Positions 1 to 6,039 of a stretch of DNA of 7,718 bases are shown here, in pieces. A program made the position numbers and the translations under genes. The notes beneath the pieces were generated by a model. That model was given only the letters and a program-made list of their open reading frames with translations. It was not told where the DNA came from and did no database searches. Within the stretch, counting starts at the first letter, position 1. Each line of letters opens with the position of its first letter. This DNA comes from an uncultured Ruminococcus sp. (GTDB lineage: Bacteria; Bacillota_A; Clostridia; Oscillospirales; Ruminococcaceae): contig CAMYYQ010000036.1 of NCBI GenBank assembly GCA_947303535.1, positions 1-7,718 of the forward strand, written 5' to 3'.

Positions 1-170
1 ATATTCTCAGACACACTTATGCAACAGTTTGCATTGAAAAGGGATTTGATCCAAAAGCTCTCAGTGAGCTGCTTGGACATGCAGATGCTGCTATTACACT
101 CAACAGATACGTTCATTCTTCAATGGAGATAAAGAAAAAGTATGTGGGTCGGCTTTGTTTATCTGTTTAA
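1..170 (+). CDS. Tyrosine recombinase (integrase), C-terminal fragment
   Basis: This is the 3' end of a gene that starts left of the window; codons run from base 3 to a TAA at 168-170 and give 55 residues. The fragment opens with LRHTYAT, the second-arginine box of tyrosine recombinases (R3 of the fragment). It continues with LGHADAAITLNRYVH, which supplies the conserved histidine (H26) and the tyrosine nucleophile (Y36). The family cuts and rejoins DNA through a 3'-phosphotyrosine intermediate, and in mobile elements it performs integration and excision. The short tail after the tyrosine (about 19 residues, lysine-rich) fits phage- or ICE-type integrases of Firmicutes. The gene faces the leftward mobilization genes and is separated from them by two terminators. 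Whether it belongs to the same element cannot be decided here. Family assignment is secure; the specific subfamily is not. Confidence 0.9.
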   Translation, partial: ILRHTYATVCIEKGFDPKALSELLGHADAAITLNRYVHSSMEIKKKYVGRLCLSV

Positions 171-265
171 GCTTACAGCCGTCAATTTGTCGTAGAGCAT
201 TAGCTGATATATGCCTATATATTGAGAAATATCAGTATGAATTAGATTGATGAGCAGAATTGACG

Positions 266-302
266 AAAGGGCGCATCAATGTTACGTTGATACGCCCTTT
301 TT
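266..302 (+). terminator. Rho-independent terminator of the integrase gene
   Basis: A 14-bp stem (266-279 with 287-300) has a single C/A mismatch and a 7-base loop, and runs into TTTTT at 298-302. It lies about 95 bases past the recombinase stop and has the T-tract on the + strand, so it most likely ends integrase transcription. Confidence 0.85.
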
Positions 303-400
303 GTTATCATATAGGTAGAATTGACCATTTAAAACTCCTTTCTCATTGTATTTGTTAATATTTATTACCACTGCGTTCTAAGCTTTTATAACTATCACGA

Positions 401-431
401 AAAGAAAAAAGGATGGATATTAAATCCATCC
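401..431 (-). terminator. Rho-independent terminator of the leftward repA transcript
   Basis: GGATGGAT (411-418) pairs perfectly with ATCCATCC (424-431) around a 5-base loop. On the minus strand the stem is followed by six T and then CTTT (401-410). It begins 24 bases past the repA stop, so it closes the leftward unit and insulates it from the convergent integrase. Confidence 0.88.
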
Positions 432-454
432 TCATTTTCATTTATAATATAATT

Positions 455-1435
455 TTAATCATCTTTGTTACTTGGTAATTTCCAATACGCCGTACCATCA
501 ATATATTTTGTTGATACATTTAAAACTTCTTTACCTGCACGTCGAATTGTCTTATTACTTATATCACTCTTAGCACCTTCCGCAATGATATCACCAATAG
601 GAACAGGCTTATCTTTCAACATATTTTGTATAATATCAGCTGCGCGTTCAATTTTAAGCATATGAAGTTCTTCATTATCAGTTACGTTATATGCTTCTGC
701 AACTTTAAATGACAGCCTTTTATTTTCATCAAAAACGAGCTGTATCGTAGAGTAATCAGATTCATCATAATTACTCTTGACTGCTCTCAGATATCGCTTT
801 GAGCGGTCATTCTTATCTGCTTCAACGAGGATAATACTGCGTACCGCCGCTGCTATATCAACGCTGCCTATTGTCCTATGTATATCACGCGCACCTTCAT
901 TTTTATTCAAGTGACCGATTATTACTATAGCGCAATCGGTATCCTGTGCAACCTTCGTTAGCATAGAGAAAATAGCTCTCATCTGAGTCATATTTCCCAT
1001 ATTAGTTCCTTTTGGAAGAAAGGACTGCAGGGGATCAATTATAAGCAGTCTTGCACCGGTTTCTTTGATGATCTCATACATTTCCTTTTCGTTGAGTGTA
1101 AGATGTTGTTCGAGTTCACCGCTGTATGCGAGTTTTGTTCTGTCTCCACCAGCTCTTATGTAACGAGGAATAGCCATGTCACCGACGCCATCTTCATTAG
1201 TTACAAAGAACGTAGTTATTGGCTCGATTGGTTCAGAGGGTAGCAATTCACCGTTTTCAAGTGTTGGCGGCTTTATTCCTTGAGATAGCAACGCGGCTAT
1301 TGTAAGCATTAAGGTCGTTTTTCCATCTCCGCCATTGCCCTCGACAAGGGTTACTTTTCCGAATGGTATAAAAGGCTTCCACAGCCAATTGACTGATGTT
1401 ATCTCGGTCTGATCAGCCCATTTTATAACTGCCAT
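455..1435 (-). CDS. RepA-like hexameric ATPase/helicase (AAA_25 type)
   Basis: This 326-aa RecA-fold ATPase resembles the RepA/AAA_25 group, hexameric helicases linked to plasmid and element replication. A Walker A motif GNGGDGKTT lies at about residues 33-41 (Lys39). A hydrophobic Walker B strand LLIIDPL has its acidic residue at about Asp134. A further motif IIGHLNK is at about 173-178, and GSVDIAAAVRSII near 190-202 resembles the inter-subunit region of this family. The last 65 or so residues (IGDIIAEGAKSDISNKTIRRAG and on) look like a winged helix, common at the C-terminus of the group. The open frame extends to 1507, but ATG at 1435 is preferred because GGAGG lies 7 bases upstream. The gene is last in the leftward set and is followed by a clear terminator. 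It may drive replication of the excised element. An accessory regulatory ATPase is possible, since no primase or Rep initiator is in view. Confidence 0.8.
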   Translation of the reverse strand: MAVIKWADQTEITSVNWLWKPFIPFGKVTLVEGNGGDGKTTLMLTIAALLSQGIKPPTLENGELLPSEPIEPITTFFVTNEDGVGDMAIPRYIRAGGDRTKLAYSGELEQHLTLNEKEMYEIIKETGARLLIIDPLQSFLPKGTNMGNMTQMRAIFSMLTKVAQDTDCAIVIIGHLNKNEGARDIHRTIGSVDIAAAVRSIILVEADKNDRSKRYLRAVKSNYDESDYSTIQLVFDENKRLSFKVAEAYNVTDNEELHMLKIERAADIIQNMLKDKPVPIGDIIAEGAKSDISNKTIRRAGKEVLNVSTKYIDGTAYWKLPSNKDD

Positions 1436-1442
1436 TTCTTTT

Positions 1443-1447
1443 CCTCC
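1443..1447 (-). promoter_or_regulatory. Ribosome binding site that fixes the repA start
   Basis: CCTCC on the + strand reads GGAGG on the minus strand, followed by 7 bases and the ATG at 1435. No comparable site precedes the upstream in-frame ATG at 1507, so the 24-residue N-terminal extension is probably not translated. Confidence 0.8.
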
Positions 1448-1470
1448 GTGAGCATTATTGTTGCATATAG

Positions 1471-1591
1471 ACATTGTCCATTTGACCATTTGTCCATGAG
1501 TTTTCAAATAAATATGAAGACAAATACATCTGTTTTTCGCCCTTTATCCTATCGCAGTCTCAATATGGTCATGTAGACAAATGGACAATGT
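1471..1591. repeat. Imperfect inverted repeat pair upstream of repA
   Basis: ACATTGTCCATTTG at 1471-1484 recurs as its exact reverse complement at 1578-1591, 93 bases apart. The similarity extends further. The left arm (1471-1499) carries an additional 8-base unit, with CCATTTG occurring twice at a period of 8. The right arm (1569-1591) has a two-base insertion before CATGA. A third GACAAAT lies between them at 1519-1525. The pair sits between the XRE stop and the repA ribosome binding site. It could be an operator for the XRE protein, binding sites for a replication protein, or an mRNA structure. I found no convincing -35/-10 pair here. Confidence 0.7.
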
Positions 1592-1642
1592 ATCTCTTTA
1601 TATCACTATTTTGAAAGTCTTTTAGGTGTAATAAAAGCTCCT

Positions 1643-2359
1643 TCAATTTGACGTATTAAGATCAACCATGATATATATGGTGCCTTTGCTGTCTTTTACA
1701 AGCCGCGCCTCTACAGCGTATGGCGTATCTCCCCAGTTCATAGCTGCAATGGGATTTTTCTTGGCTTTTATACTTGGAAGTGCATAATAGGATTTGTCAA
1801 AAATCTGTTCAGGTACATCAAAAGTACCTTCTTCATCTTTGCCAGCCGCGCGGAATACTATCTGACGTTTTTCAATATTCCATTGCGTTTGTATATATTC
1901 AGGACAGCCTATTTTCTTAAGTATATCGTAGGAGATAAGAAAAGAATACTCATCATAATTAACATAAACTGTCGTTATCTCTTTTCTTATATTTTTTCTG
2001 CCTACTCTCTTGGGAGCAAGCAGATCCTTTGGAAGTCCGCTGCTGAATAACGGCACCGGTTTCATATTTTTCGGATCTGGCTGCGAAACATTAATACCAA
2101 TCAATTCATACGGATCCAACATAAGGGCAGCGCAAACCGCAAGTCCAATTCTCATAGATGTGCCCGATATATATTTCTCTCCAGCTTCAAATCGCTGATA
2201 CTGGCTAACATTTATTCCTGCCATATCAGCGACCTGCCGCTGTGTTAACCCAAGCTGCTCTCTGCGTGTTTGGAGCATTCCATGTTCTGCAAGCAATGCA
2301 CAGAACTCGCCGTCATCACTTTGAGGGTATTCAAATGGAACAAAAGTTAGGCTTGACAT
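1643..2359 (-). CDS. XRE-family transcriptional regulator with uncharacterised C-terminal domain
   Basis: This is a 238-aa DNA-binding regulator. Residues about 28-85 form a helix-turn-helix of the Xre/Cro type: TRREQLGLTQRQVADMAG, then the recognition helix around NVSQYQRFEAG. Residues about 110-238 form a second, apparently strand-rich domain that I do not recognise (VYVNYDEYSFLISYDIL, then FRAAGKDEEGTFDVPE, ending GTIYIMVDLN). The start at 2359 is supported by AGGAGG about 8 bases upstream. Its own promoter lies at 2399-2428, with two palindromes overlapping it, which suggests self-repression. The gene lies between the relaxase and repA, so it may also control repA through the inverted repeats at 1471-1591. 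A toxin-antitoxin role is unlikely, because no small toxin partner adjoins it. Confidence 0.82.
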   Translation of the reverse strand: MSSLTFVPFEYPQSDDGEFCALLAEHGMLQTRREQLGLTQRQVADMAGINVSQYQRFEAGEKYISGTSMRIGLAVCAALMLDPYELIGINVSQPDPKNMKPVPLFSSGLPKDLLAPKRVGRKNIRKEITTVYVNYDEYSFLISYDILKKIGCPEYIQTQWNIEKRQIVFRAAGKDEEGTFDVPEQIFDKSYYALPSIKAKKNPIAAMNWGDTPYAVEARLVKDSKGTIYIMVDLNTSN

Positions 2360-2371
2360 AGTTGCTCCTCC

Positions 2372-2415
2372 TAATTACAGCAAATCTGATGTAATTATAG
2401 TTTACCACAGATTTG
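2372..2415. promoter_or_regulatory. Nested palindromes at the XRE promoter, likely operator
   Basis: There are two perfect 8-bp inverted repeats. TAATTACA (2372-2379) pairs with TGTAATTA (2390-2397) across 10 bases. CAAATCTG (2381-2388) pairs with CAGATTTG (2408-2415) across 19 bases and brackets the -10 element at 2399-2404. Placement over the -10 and the probable transcription start is what an autorepressor site would show. Binding by the adjacent XRE protein is inferred. Confidence 0.65.
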
Positions 2416-2428
2416 AGGTTAATGTCAA
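2399..2428 (-). promoter_or_regulatory. Sigma-A type promoter of the XRE regulator
   Basis: On the minus strand there is a consensus -35 TTGACA (2428-2423), an 18-base spacer and -10 TAAACT (2404-2399) preceded by TGG, an extended -10. Expected transcription start is near 2391, about 30 bases ahead of the XRE start codon. The -35 lies only about 16 bases from the relaxase stop, so XRE can be expressed independently of the mobilization genes. Confidence 0.83.
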
Positions 2429-2443
2429 GCCTTTTTTCATTTT

Positions 2444-5011
2444 TTAATAGTTATATCTCATGTCCATATCGTTCGACTTGATACCGTGCTCGAGTTTCTT
2501 CTTCTGTATCATTCTCTGAAGCTTTTTGTCAACTTTGTGTGAGATGTTTCTGCGGCTTCGAGAATTATCTTCTTCAATAAACCGTCCGAGATCAACGAGT
2601 AAGCTGATTACAGTATTGGATATAGCACCTGTATAATTGTTATTGGAATAGTTCAAGAGCTTTTCAGCAAATTCATTTCCGTCTGCCGATGATTTCATCA
2701 GCCATTGCAAAGCTATTTCCCTGTCGGGGGCGATACCCTCCTTGCCAAAAAGATATATACGCCCAAGCCAATATGAAGCCCACATATTCTTATCTGCAAC
2801 CTTTTCAAACAACGCTATCGCTTTTTTGATATCATATTTCTCCGCAGTCATATACAGTTTTGCAAGCTGATACACAGCATCACGATTATTATCTGAGACT
2901 GCCGCCGACAGATATTTTTCAGCCTTATCATAGTTAGTAGGCATATATTCGCCCTTGAAGTATATCTTTCCGAGCTTGTATGCAGCAGATGTATCGCCCT
3001 TGTCAGCACATTCGGTAAGCATTGTAAGTCCACGAATAATATCCTGTGGAATGTACTCACCGCTGATAAGCTCCTGTGCAATAATGCGCTTTGCCTGCAT
3101 ATTGCCTTGCTCCGCAGATTCAACAAGATATTTCAAGGCTTTGGGCTTATCGACATCCGTTCCAAGTCCGCAGTAATACATACGTCCGATCTTGTATAAC
3201 AGCTTATCATCCTTATCATACATGAGAAACGCCGACAGTGCCTTGCTGTAATGCTCTTGGGCGAGCTTTTCATTTTGCTCTATGCCGCTGCCATAATGAT
3301 ACATCTGCGCAAGGACATAGTCGGAGTAAGGCATACCTTTGCGAGCAGCTTTCGAGTATAAAACAAACGCTTTCGACAGATCCTTTTCTGTTCCTATCCC
3401 GTAGGAGTACATATTTCCGAGCGTGTGCTGTGCATATTTGTTATCAGCCATAGCAGACTTCTCCAGCCATGTAAAAGCAGTATCGGGTTCTTTCTCTGTA
3501 CCGCTGCCGTACAAATACATCTTGCCTATACGATACTGGAAGTACGAACGCATTTTCTGAGCTTTCGGCTCAACTTGAATAAAACCTGCAAGAGCTTTAG
3601 CGTAGTATGACTGTGCTGTTTTCTCGTCGGAACAGTATTTTCCCATGTCATGGATTGCAAGGACATTTCCTTTGTCAGCCTCGGACTTCATAACTGAGAG
3701 TGCATCGGATTTCTCATCATCTGTCGAATCCTTTGACCTGAGTATCCTTGACGCCGACTTGTACTCATCCGACCATTTGAAATAATAATTGCCGCTACTT
3801 TCTTCTATGTCATCAGATTCTACGTCAAGTTCATCGGGGAATAAAATATCGTTATCTTCTTCAATATCATCGTGAGTCTCTTCAGGCTCGATGTCAGGAA
3901 TCTCAATCATATTTATGACTTTTCTGATGATCATATTCTTTACCGAACGGAACTCTTTGTTTTCAATAAGTGTAGGAATCTCCTTATCCTTCTGCGTGTA
4001 CATTTTGTACTTAGCTTTCTCGAATTCGCACCACTTATCGTACAGCTTTTGTATATTTTCGTCCTGTGACATTAATAAAAAAATATCATTGACTGTCTGC
4101 TTAACCTCCTTCGGGAGATATCCGTACACTTTCTTACCGCTTACGCCTTGCAGTTGAGAATATAATTCTCTGATCTTTATCACAAGTCCTTTGTCAACAT
4201 TTCCACTGCCGAGCTGCGATACTATATCGCTCATCTGATTCTCGGATAATGCTTTCAGTTCATCACGAGTGAGTGTCTGTTCCTGATAAATGCTTTTCAT
4301 ATCTTCATGAAAAATATCGTTTGCGAAAGCTGAACGTATTGCAGCCATACCTTCTTTTGTAAGGTATCCTTGTCTCGGATCTGACGAATACACAATGAGA
4401 TGTATATGCGGATGATGTGCCGTATCATGAAAAGCTGCATACCACTTCATATTTGCAAGCGGAATATTCTGTGCCTTTGATATATCGTCAATGTGACGCT
4501 TCACAAGCTCACGCCACATATCAGAATTTGTATAGCCAAGCCGCACTGCGTCCTCACGACGGAGTGAGACTACATGAGTCCATACATATCCGGGATGCTC
4601 TGCGACTTCATTTGCAACCGCATTCAGGTCAATAGGCTCATCACTTCCATTGAATAATCCATGTTCGCCGCGTCTTTCTGCTCCTGGTCTATTTGCCATG
4701 TATCCTATGAAGTTCCTTCTGTTACCGATAACATCAGCATGACGTTCTATGATAGTTGAAATGAGTTCCGAAGCATTTTCTGATGAAGGATTCTTAGTGT
4801 AGTCTGTATATTCAAGATACTGTTTTGCTATTGGAAACTCTTTTATCAGCTCTGAAATGAGCTGCTTTTGATTATCAGTAGTTCTACCTGTATTCTGCGG
4901 TCGCTTTTCCACTGATTCACGGGTTGCAATGTACTTTGTAAAATTCCTGCGCTTTGTTTTACCACGCTTGCCGCTTTTTAGATAGCGGCTTGAAACAATT
5001 AATTGAGCCAT
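2444..5011 (-). CDS. MOBP-type relaxase fused to C-terminal Sel1 repeats
   Basis: This 855-aa protein is a DNA-nicking relaxase joined to a long repeat domain. Residues 1-240 hold the relaxase core: a basic N-terminus, KYIATRE (26-32), GYMANRPGAERRGEHGLF (103-120), and the three-histidine metal motif FHDTAHHPHIHLIV (194-207). Candidate nucleophilic tyrosines are Y10, Y27 and Y104. Residues 241-370 are helical and charged, and about 372-405 form a very acidic linker. Residues about 445-785 contain roughly nine Sel1/TPR-like units, such as YRIGKMYLYGSGTEKEP and LGNMYSYGIGTEKDLSKA. The C-terminus (about 815-842) is strongly basic. The gene starts at an ATG with GGAGG 7 bases upstream and follows a relaxosome accessory gene. 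Relaxases of this group cut oriT and pilot the strand into the recipient. The Sel1 array probably binds a protein partner (inferred). Confidence 0.88.
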   Translation of the reverse strand: MAQLIVSSRYLKSGKRGKTKRRNFTKYIATRESVEKRPQNTGRTTDNQKQLISELIKEFPIAKQYLEYTDYTKNPSSENASELISTIIERHADVIGNRRNFIGYMANRPGAERRGEHGLFNGSDEPIDLNAVANEVAEHPGYVWTHVVSLRREDAVRLGYTNSDMWRELVKRHIDDISKAQNIPLANMKWYAAFHDTAHHPHIHLIVYSSDPRQGYLTKEGMAAIRSAFANDIFHEDMKSIYQEQTLTRDELKALSENQMSDIVSQLGSGNVDKGLVIKIRELYSQLQGVSGKKVYGYLPKEVKQTVNDIFLLMSQDENIQKLYDKWCEFEKAKYKMYTQKDKEIPTLIENKEFRSVKNMIIRKVINMIEIPDIEPEETHDDIEEDNDILFPDELDVESDDIEESSGNYYFKWSDEYKSASRILRSKDSTDDEKSDALSVMKSEADKGNVLAIHDMGKYCSDEKTAQSYYAKALAGFIQVEPKAQKMRSYFQYRIGKMYLYGSGTEKEPDTAFTWLEKSAMADNKYAQHTLGNMYSYGIGTEKDLSKAFVLYSKAARKGMPYSDYVLAQMYHYGSGIEQNEKLAQEHYSKALSAFLMYDKDDKLLYKIGRMYYCGLGTDVDKPKALKYLVESAEQGNMQAKRIIAQELISGEYIPQDIIRGLTMLTECADKGDTSAAYKLGKIYFKGEYMPTNYDKAEKYLSAAVSDNNRDAVYQLAKLYMTAEKYDIKKAIALFEKVADKNMWASYWLGRIYLFGKEGIAPDREIALQWLMKSSADGNEFAEKLLNYSNNNYTGAISNTVISLLVDLGRFIEEDNSRSRRNISHKVDKKLQRMIQKKKLEHGIKSNDMDMRYNY

Positions 5012-5036
5012 ACTCTCACCTCCATGATATATGTAT

Positions 5037-5060
5037 AGCGCTGTATCATACAGCGCTTTT
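5037..5060. other. Perfect hairpin between accessory gene and relaxase
   Basis: AGCGCTGTA (5037-5045) pairs perfectly with TACAGCGCT (5049-5057) around a 3-base loop. A T-tract (5057-5060) follows only on the + strand, opposite to gene direction. In the sense transcript it lies just past the accessory stop and about 15 bases before the relaxase ribosome binding site. It may protect or partition the mRNA, or stop antisense transcription. Confidence 0.65.
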
Positions 5061-5062
5061 AT

Positions 5063-5536
5063 TTATTCCTCACTCCGCTGATATCTCACAGCACTTTCAA
5101 AGTTTATTATACCGTTTATGCGTCTGACCTCGTCCGTAACCATATCACGAAGTTTGAAGAGCGTCGTATCATCAATGTCATTTATAGCTGCAAGTATGTG
5201 CGTCTGCACTCCAACCTCTACAGCTAACTTGAATATGGCACGAGATAATCTCTGCTCTGTTCCTTTTATAATTCCGTCAACTATCGTACCTACCTGCGGT
5301 GCAAGATATTCAATAAGTTCAGGCTTATTCTGCATAAGGTGAGCACAGTAAAAGCGAATCGCTTTCTCCATGAATTCAGTTTTGGTAGGACAGCAGTCAG
5401 CCTTGTACAGACTATTGACTGTTTTCATTGTCTCCGGATAGATGTACAGCGGAAACTTTATTTTAGCGGCAGTGACTCCATCAAAATTTCCCGAATCACT
5501 GCTGTTTTTCTTACCTTTTGAATTATTTGACTCCAA
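5063..5536 (-). CDS. Ribbon-helix-helix-like relaxosome accessory protein (MobC-like role)
   Basis: This protein of about 157 aa is encoded immediately upstream of the relaxase. Residues about 24-66 (AKIKFPLYIYPETMKTVNSL, then TKTEFMEKAIRFYCAHL) fit a ribbon-helix-helix fold: a short basic strand followed by two helices. Such proteins bind oriT and help the relaxase melt and nick it. The N-terminal 20 residues are polar and Ser/Lys/Asn-rich. The remainder is helical with no motif I recognise. The start is odd. The only usable start in this frame is TTG at 5536, with a modest GGTGA site 6 bases upstream and an in-frame stop just before it. An ATG at 5556 with a better GGAG site lies in another frame, and one extra A in the 5-A run would join the two. 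A hairpin and 51 bases separate it from the relaxase. The role is inferred from fold and position. Confidence 0.68.
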   Translation of the reverse strand: MESNNSKGKKNSSDSGNFDGVTAAKIKFPLYIYPETMKTVNSLYKADCCPTKTEFMEKAIRFYCAHLMQNKPELIEYLAPQVGTIVDGIIKGTEQRLSRAIFKLAVEVGVQTHILAAINDIDDTTLFKLRDMVTDEVRRINGIINFESAVRYQRSEE

Positions 5537-5567
5537 GATTTTTCACCAACTTTCATTTTGACTCCAA
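5526..5567. repeat. 11-bp direct repeat at the accessory gene start
   Basis: TTTGACTCCAA occurs at 5526-5536 and again at 5557-5567, 31 bases apart (about three helical turns). On the minus strand each copy reads TTGGAGTCAAA. One supplies the TTG start at 5536 and the other the GGAG in front of the ATG at 5556. It could be a protein-binding pair or a local duplication. Confidence 0.6.
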
Positions 5568-5594
5568 TCGTTTATTTCTGAAAAACTCGAAAAT

Positions 5595-5815
5595 GCGGTC
5601 GGCTTTGCCGGTCCGCTGTGGAATGGCTGGCGCTTTGACGCCAGCCTTTTACCTGCAACCCAGAAACCACCCTCGGAAGCCTTCCGAACCTGCCATTTCA
5701 AATCATCTCCAAAACCGCCCCAAAACGGCTCGGCACTCCCGAGGTGATATCCTTTCCCGACTGTGGCTCACAAAATGGCACACAGCGCATTCTCGCGCGA
5801 CACGGGGCGAATTAC
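5595..5815. other. Candidate origin of transfer (oriT)
   Basis: This GC-rich stretch without a convincing gene lies directly upstream of the relaxosome genes. In order it holds several stem-loops. GCGG/CCGC with GGC/GCC inside is at 5595-5616. A perfect 8-bp stem GGCTGGCG/CGCCAGCC is at 5625-5646. TCGGAAG-C-CTTCCGA is at 5673-5687, and CTCGG/CCGAG at 5729-5743. A pair of 9-base direct repeats follows (5764-5784), then GCGC/GCGC at 5785-5798. On the minus strand TAATTCGCCCC (5814-5804) faintly resembles the TAAGTGCGCCCT nick region known from MOBQ plasmids; the nick site is a guess. Density of hairpins next to a relaxase is the main support. Confidence 0.55.
5764..5784. repeat. 9-base direct repeats inside the oriT candidate
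   Basis: TGGCTCACA (5764-5772) and TGGCACACA (5776-5784) differ at one base and are spaced by AAA, giving a period of 12. Short direct repeats next to a small hairpin are common binding sites for relaxosome accessory proteins. Confidence 0.55.
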
Positions 5816-6039
5816 TGTTCGGGCTTCGGTGTGTTATCAACAGGTCTGCGAGGTCTGCGTATCTGCTGCCTTGATGTCAGCTCGATGTACTCTCTGACAT
5901 TCTGAGGTACCACCTTCGCATATATTTGCTCGACCTGCTTGTCGAGCTTCGACGCAAGAGTGGTGTTCTTCTGCTCAAGGTACATCTCTATCGCCGATAG
6001 TTTTTCCTCGGGTATCTGTACTGTAATTGATCTTTTCAT
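5812..6039 (-). CDS. Small DUF6103-like accessory protein
   Basis: This is a 75-aa protein. The N-terminus (MKRSITVQIPEEKLSAIEMY) reads as a strand followed by a helix. A charged helical middle contains QIYAKVVPQNVREYIEL, and the tail is basic and proline-rich (RRPRRPVDNTPKPEQ). From memory this matches the DUF6103 pattern seen in Firmicutes integrative elements; I could not check it. The strand-helix start would also fit a short ribbon-helix-helix protein binding the oriT region just downstream. Its ATG overlaps the stop of the preceding gene (ATGA), with GGGAGG 6 bases upstream inside that gene, so translation is coupled. The stop codon borders the oriT candidate. Function is unknown. Confidence 0.72.
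   Translation of the reverse strand: MKRSITVQIPEEKLSAIEMYLEQKNTTLASKLDKQVEQIYAKVVPQNVREYIELTSRQQIRRPRRPVDNTPKPEQ

Noticed and set aside
204..235. CTGATAT / ATATCAG inverted repeat after the integrase stop
   Set aside because: Seven AT-rich base pairs with an 18-base gap; too weak to assign a function.
256..325. 9-base direct repeat AGAATTGAC (256-264 and 317-325) as an attachment site pair
   Set aside because: Too short and too close together, with no element boundary between the copies. A match of this length is expected by chance.
321..1491. Shared TTGACCATTT at 321-330 and 1482-1491
   Set aside because: Ten-base matches are expected many times by chance in a window of this length, and the contexts differ.
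1436..1507. 24-residue N-terminal extension of the RepA-like protein from ATG 1507
   Set aside because: No ribosome binding site at 1507, it runs through the inverted repeat arm, and the internal ATG at 1435 has an ideal GGAGG.
1611..1646. Hairpin over the XRE stop (TTGAA/TTCAA with CTTTTA/TAAAAG) as a terminator
   Set aside because: AT-rich, interrupted stem with no T-tract on the minus strand, so it does not support termination between XRE and repA.
2848..4635. Several 60-90 codon frames on both strands across the relaxase gene
   Set aside because: Shadows of the relaxase reading frame, without ribosome binding sites or recognisable domains.
5625..5650. Stem GGCTGGCG/CGCCAGCC followed by TTTT as a + strand terminator
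   Set aside because: No rightward gene precedes it and the T-run is short. It fits better as part of the oriT structure, though a role in blocking antisense transcription is possible.
5698..5790. 30-aa minus-strand open frame inside the hairpin block
   Set aside because: No good ribosome binding site, and it lies entirely within inverted and direct repeats. Treated as non-coding.
5518..5874. 118-codon open frame on the + strand through the oriT candidate
   Set aside because: It overlaps two leftward genes and the hairpin block, lacks a convincing ribosome binding site, and its long frame is explained by GC-rich structure. No protein domain is visible.
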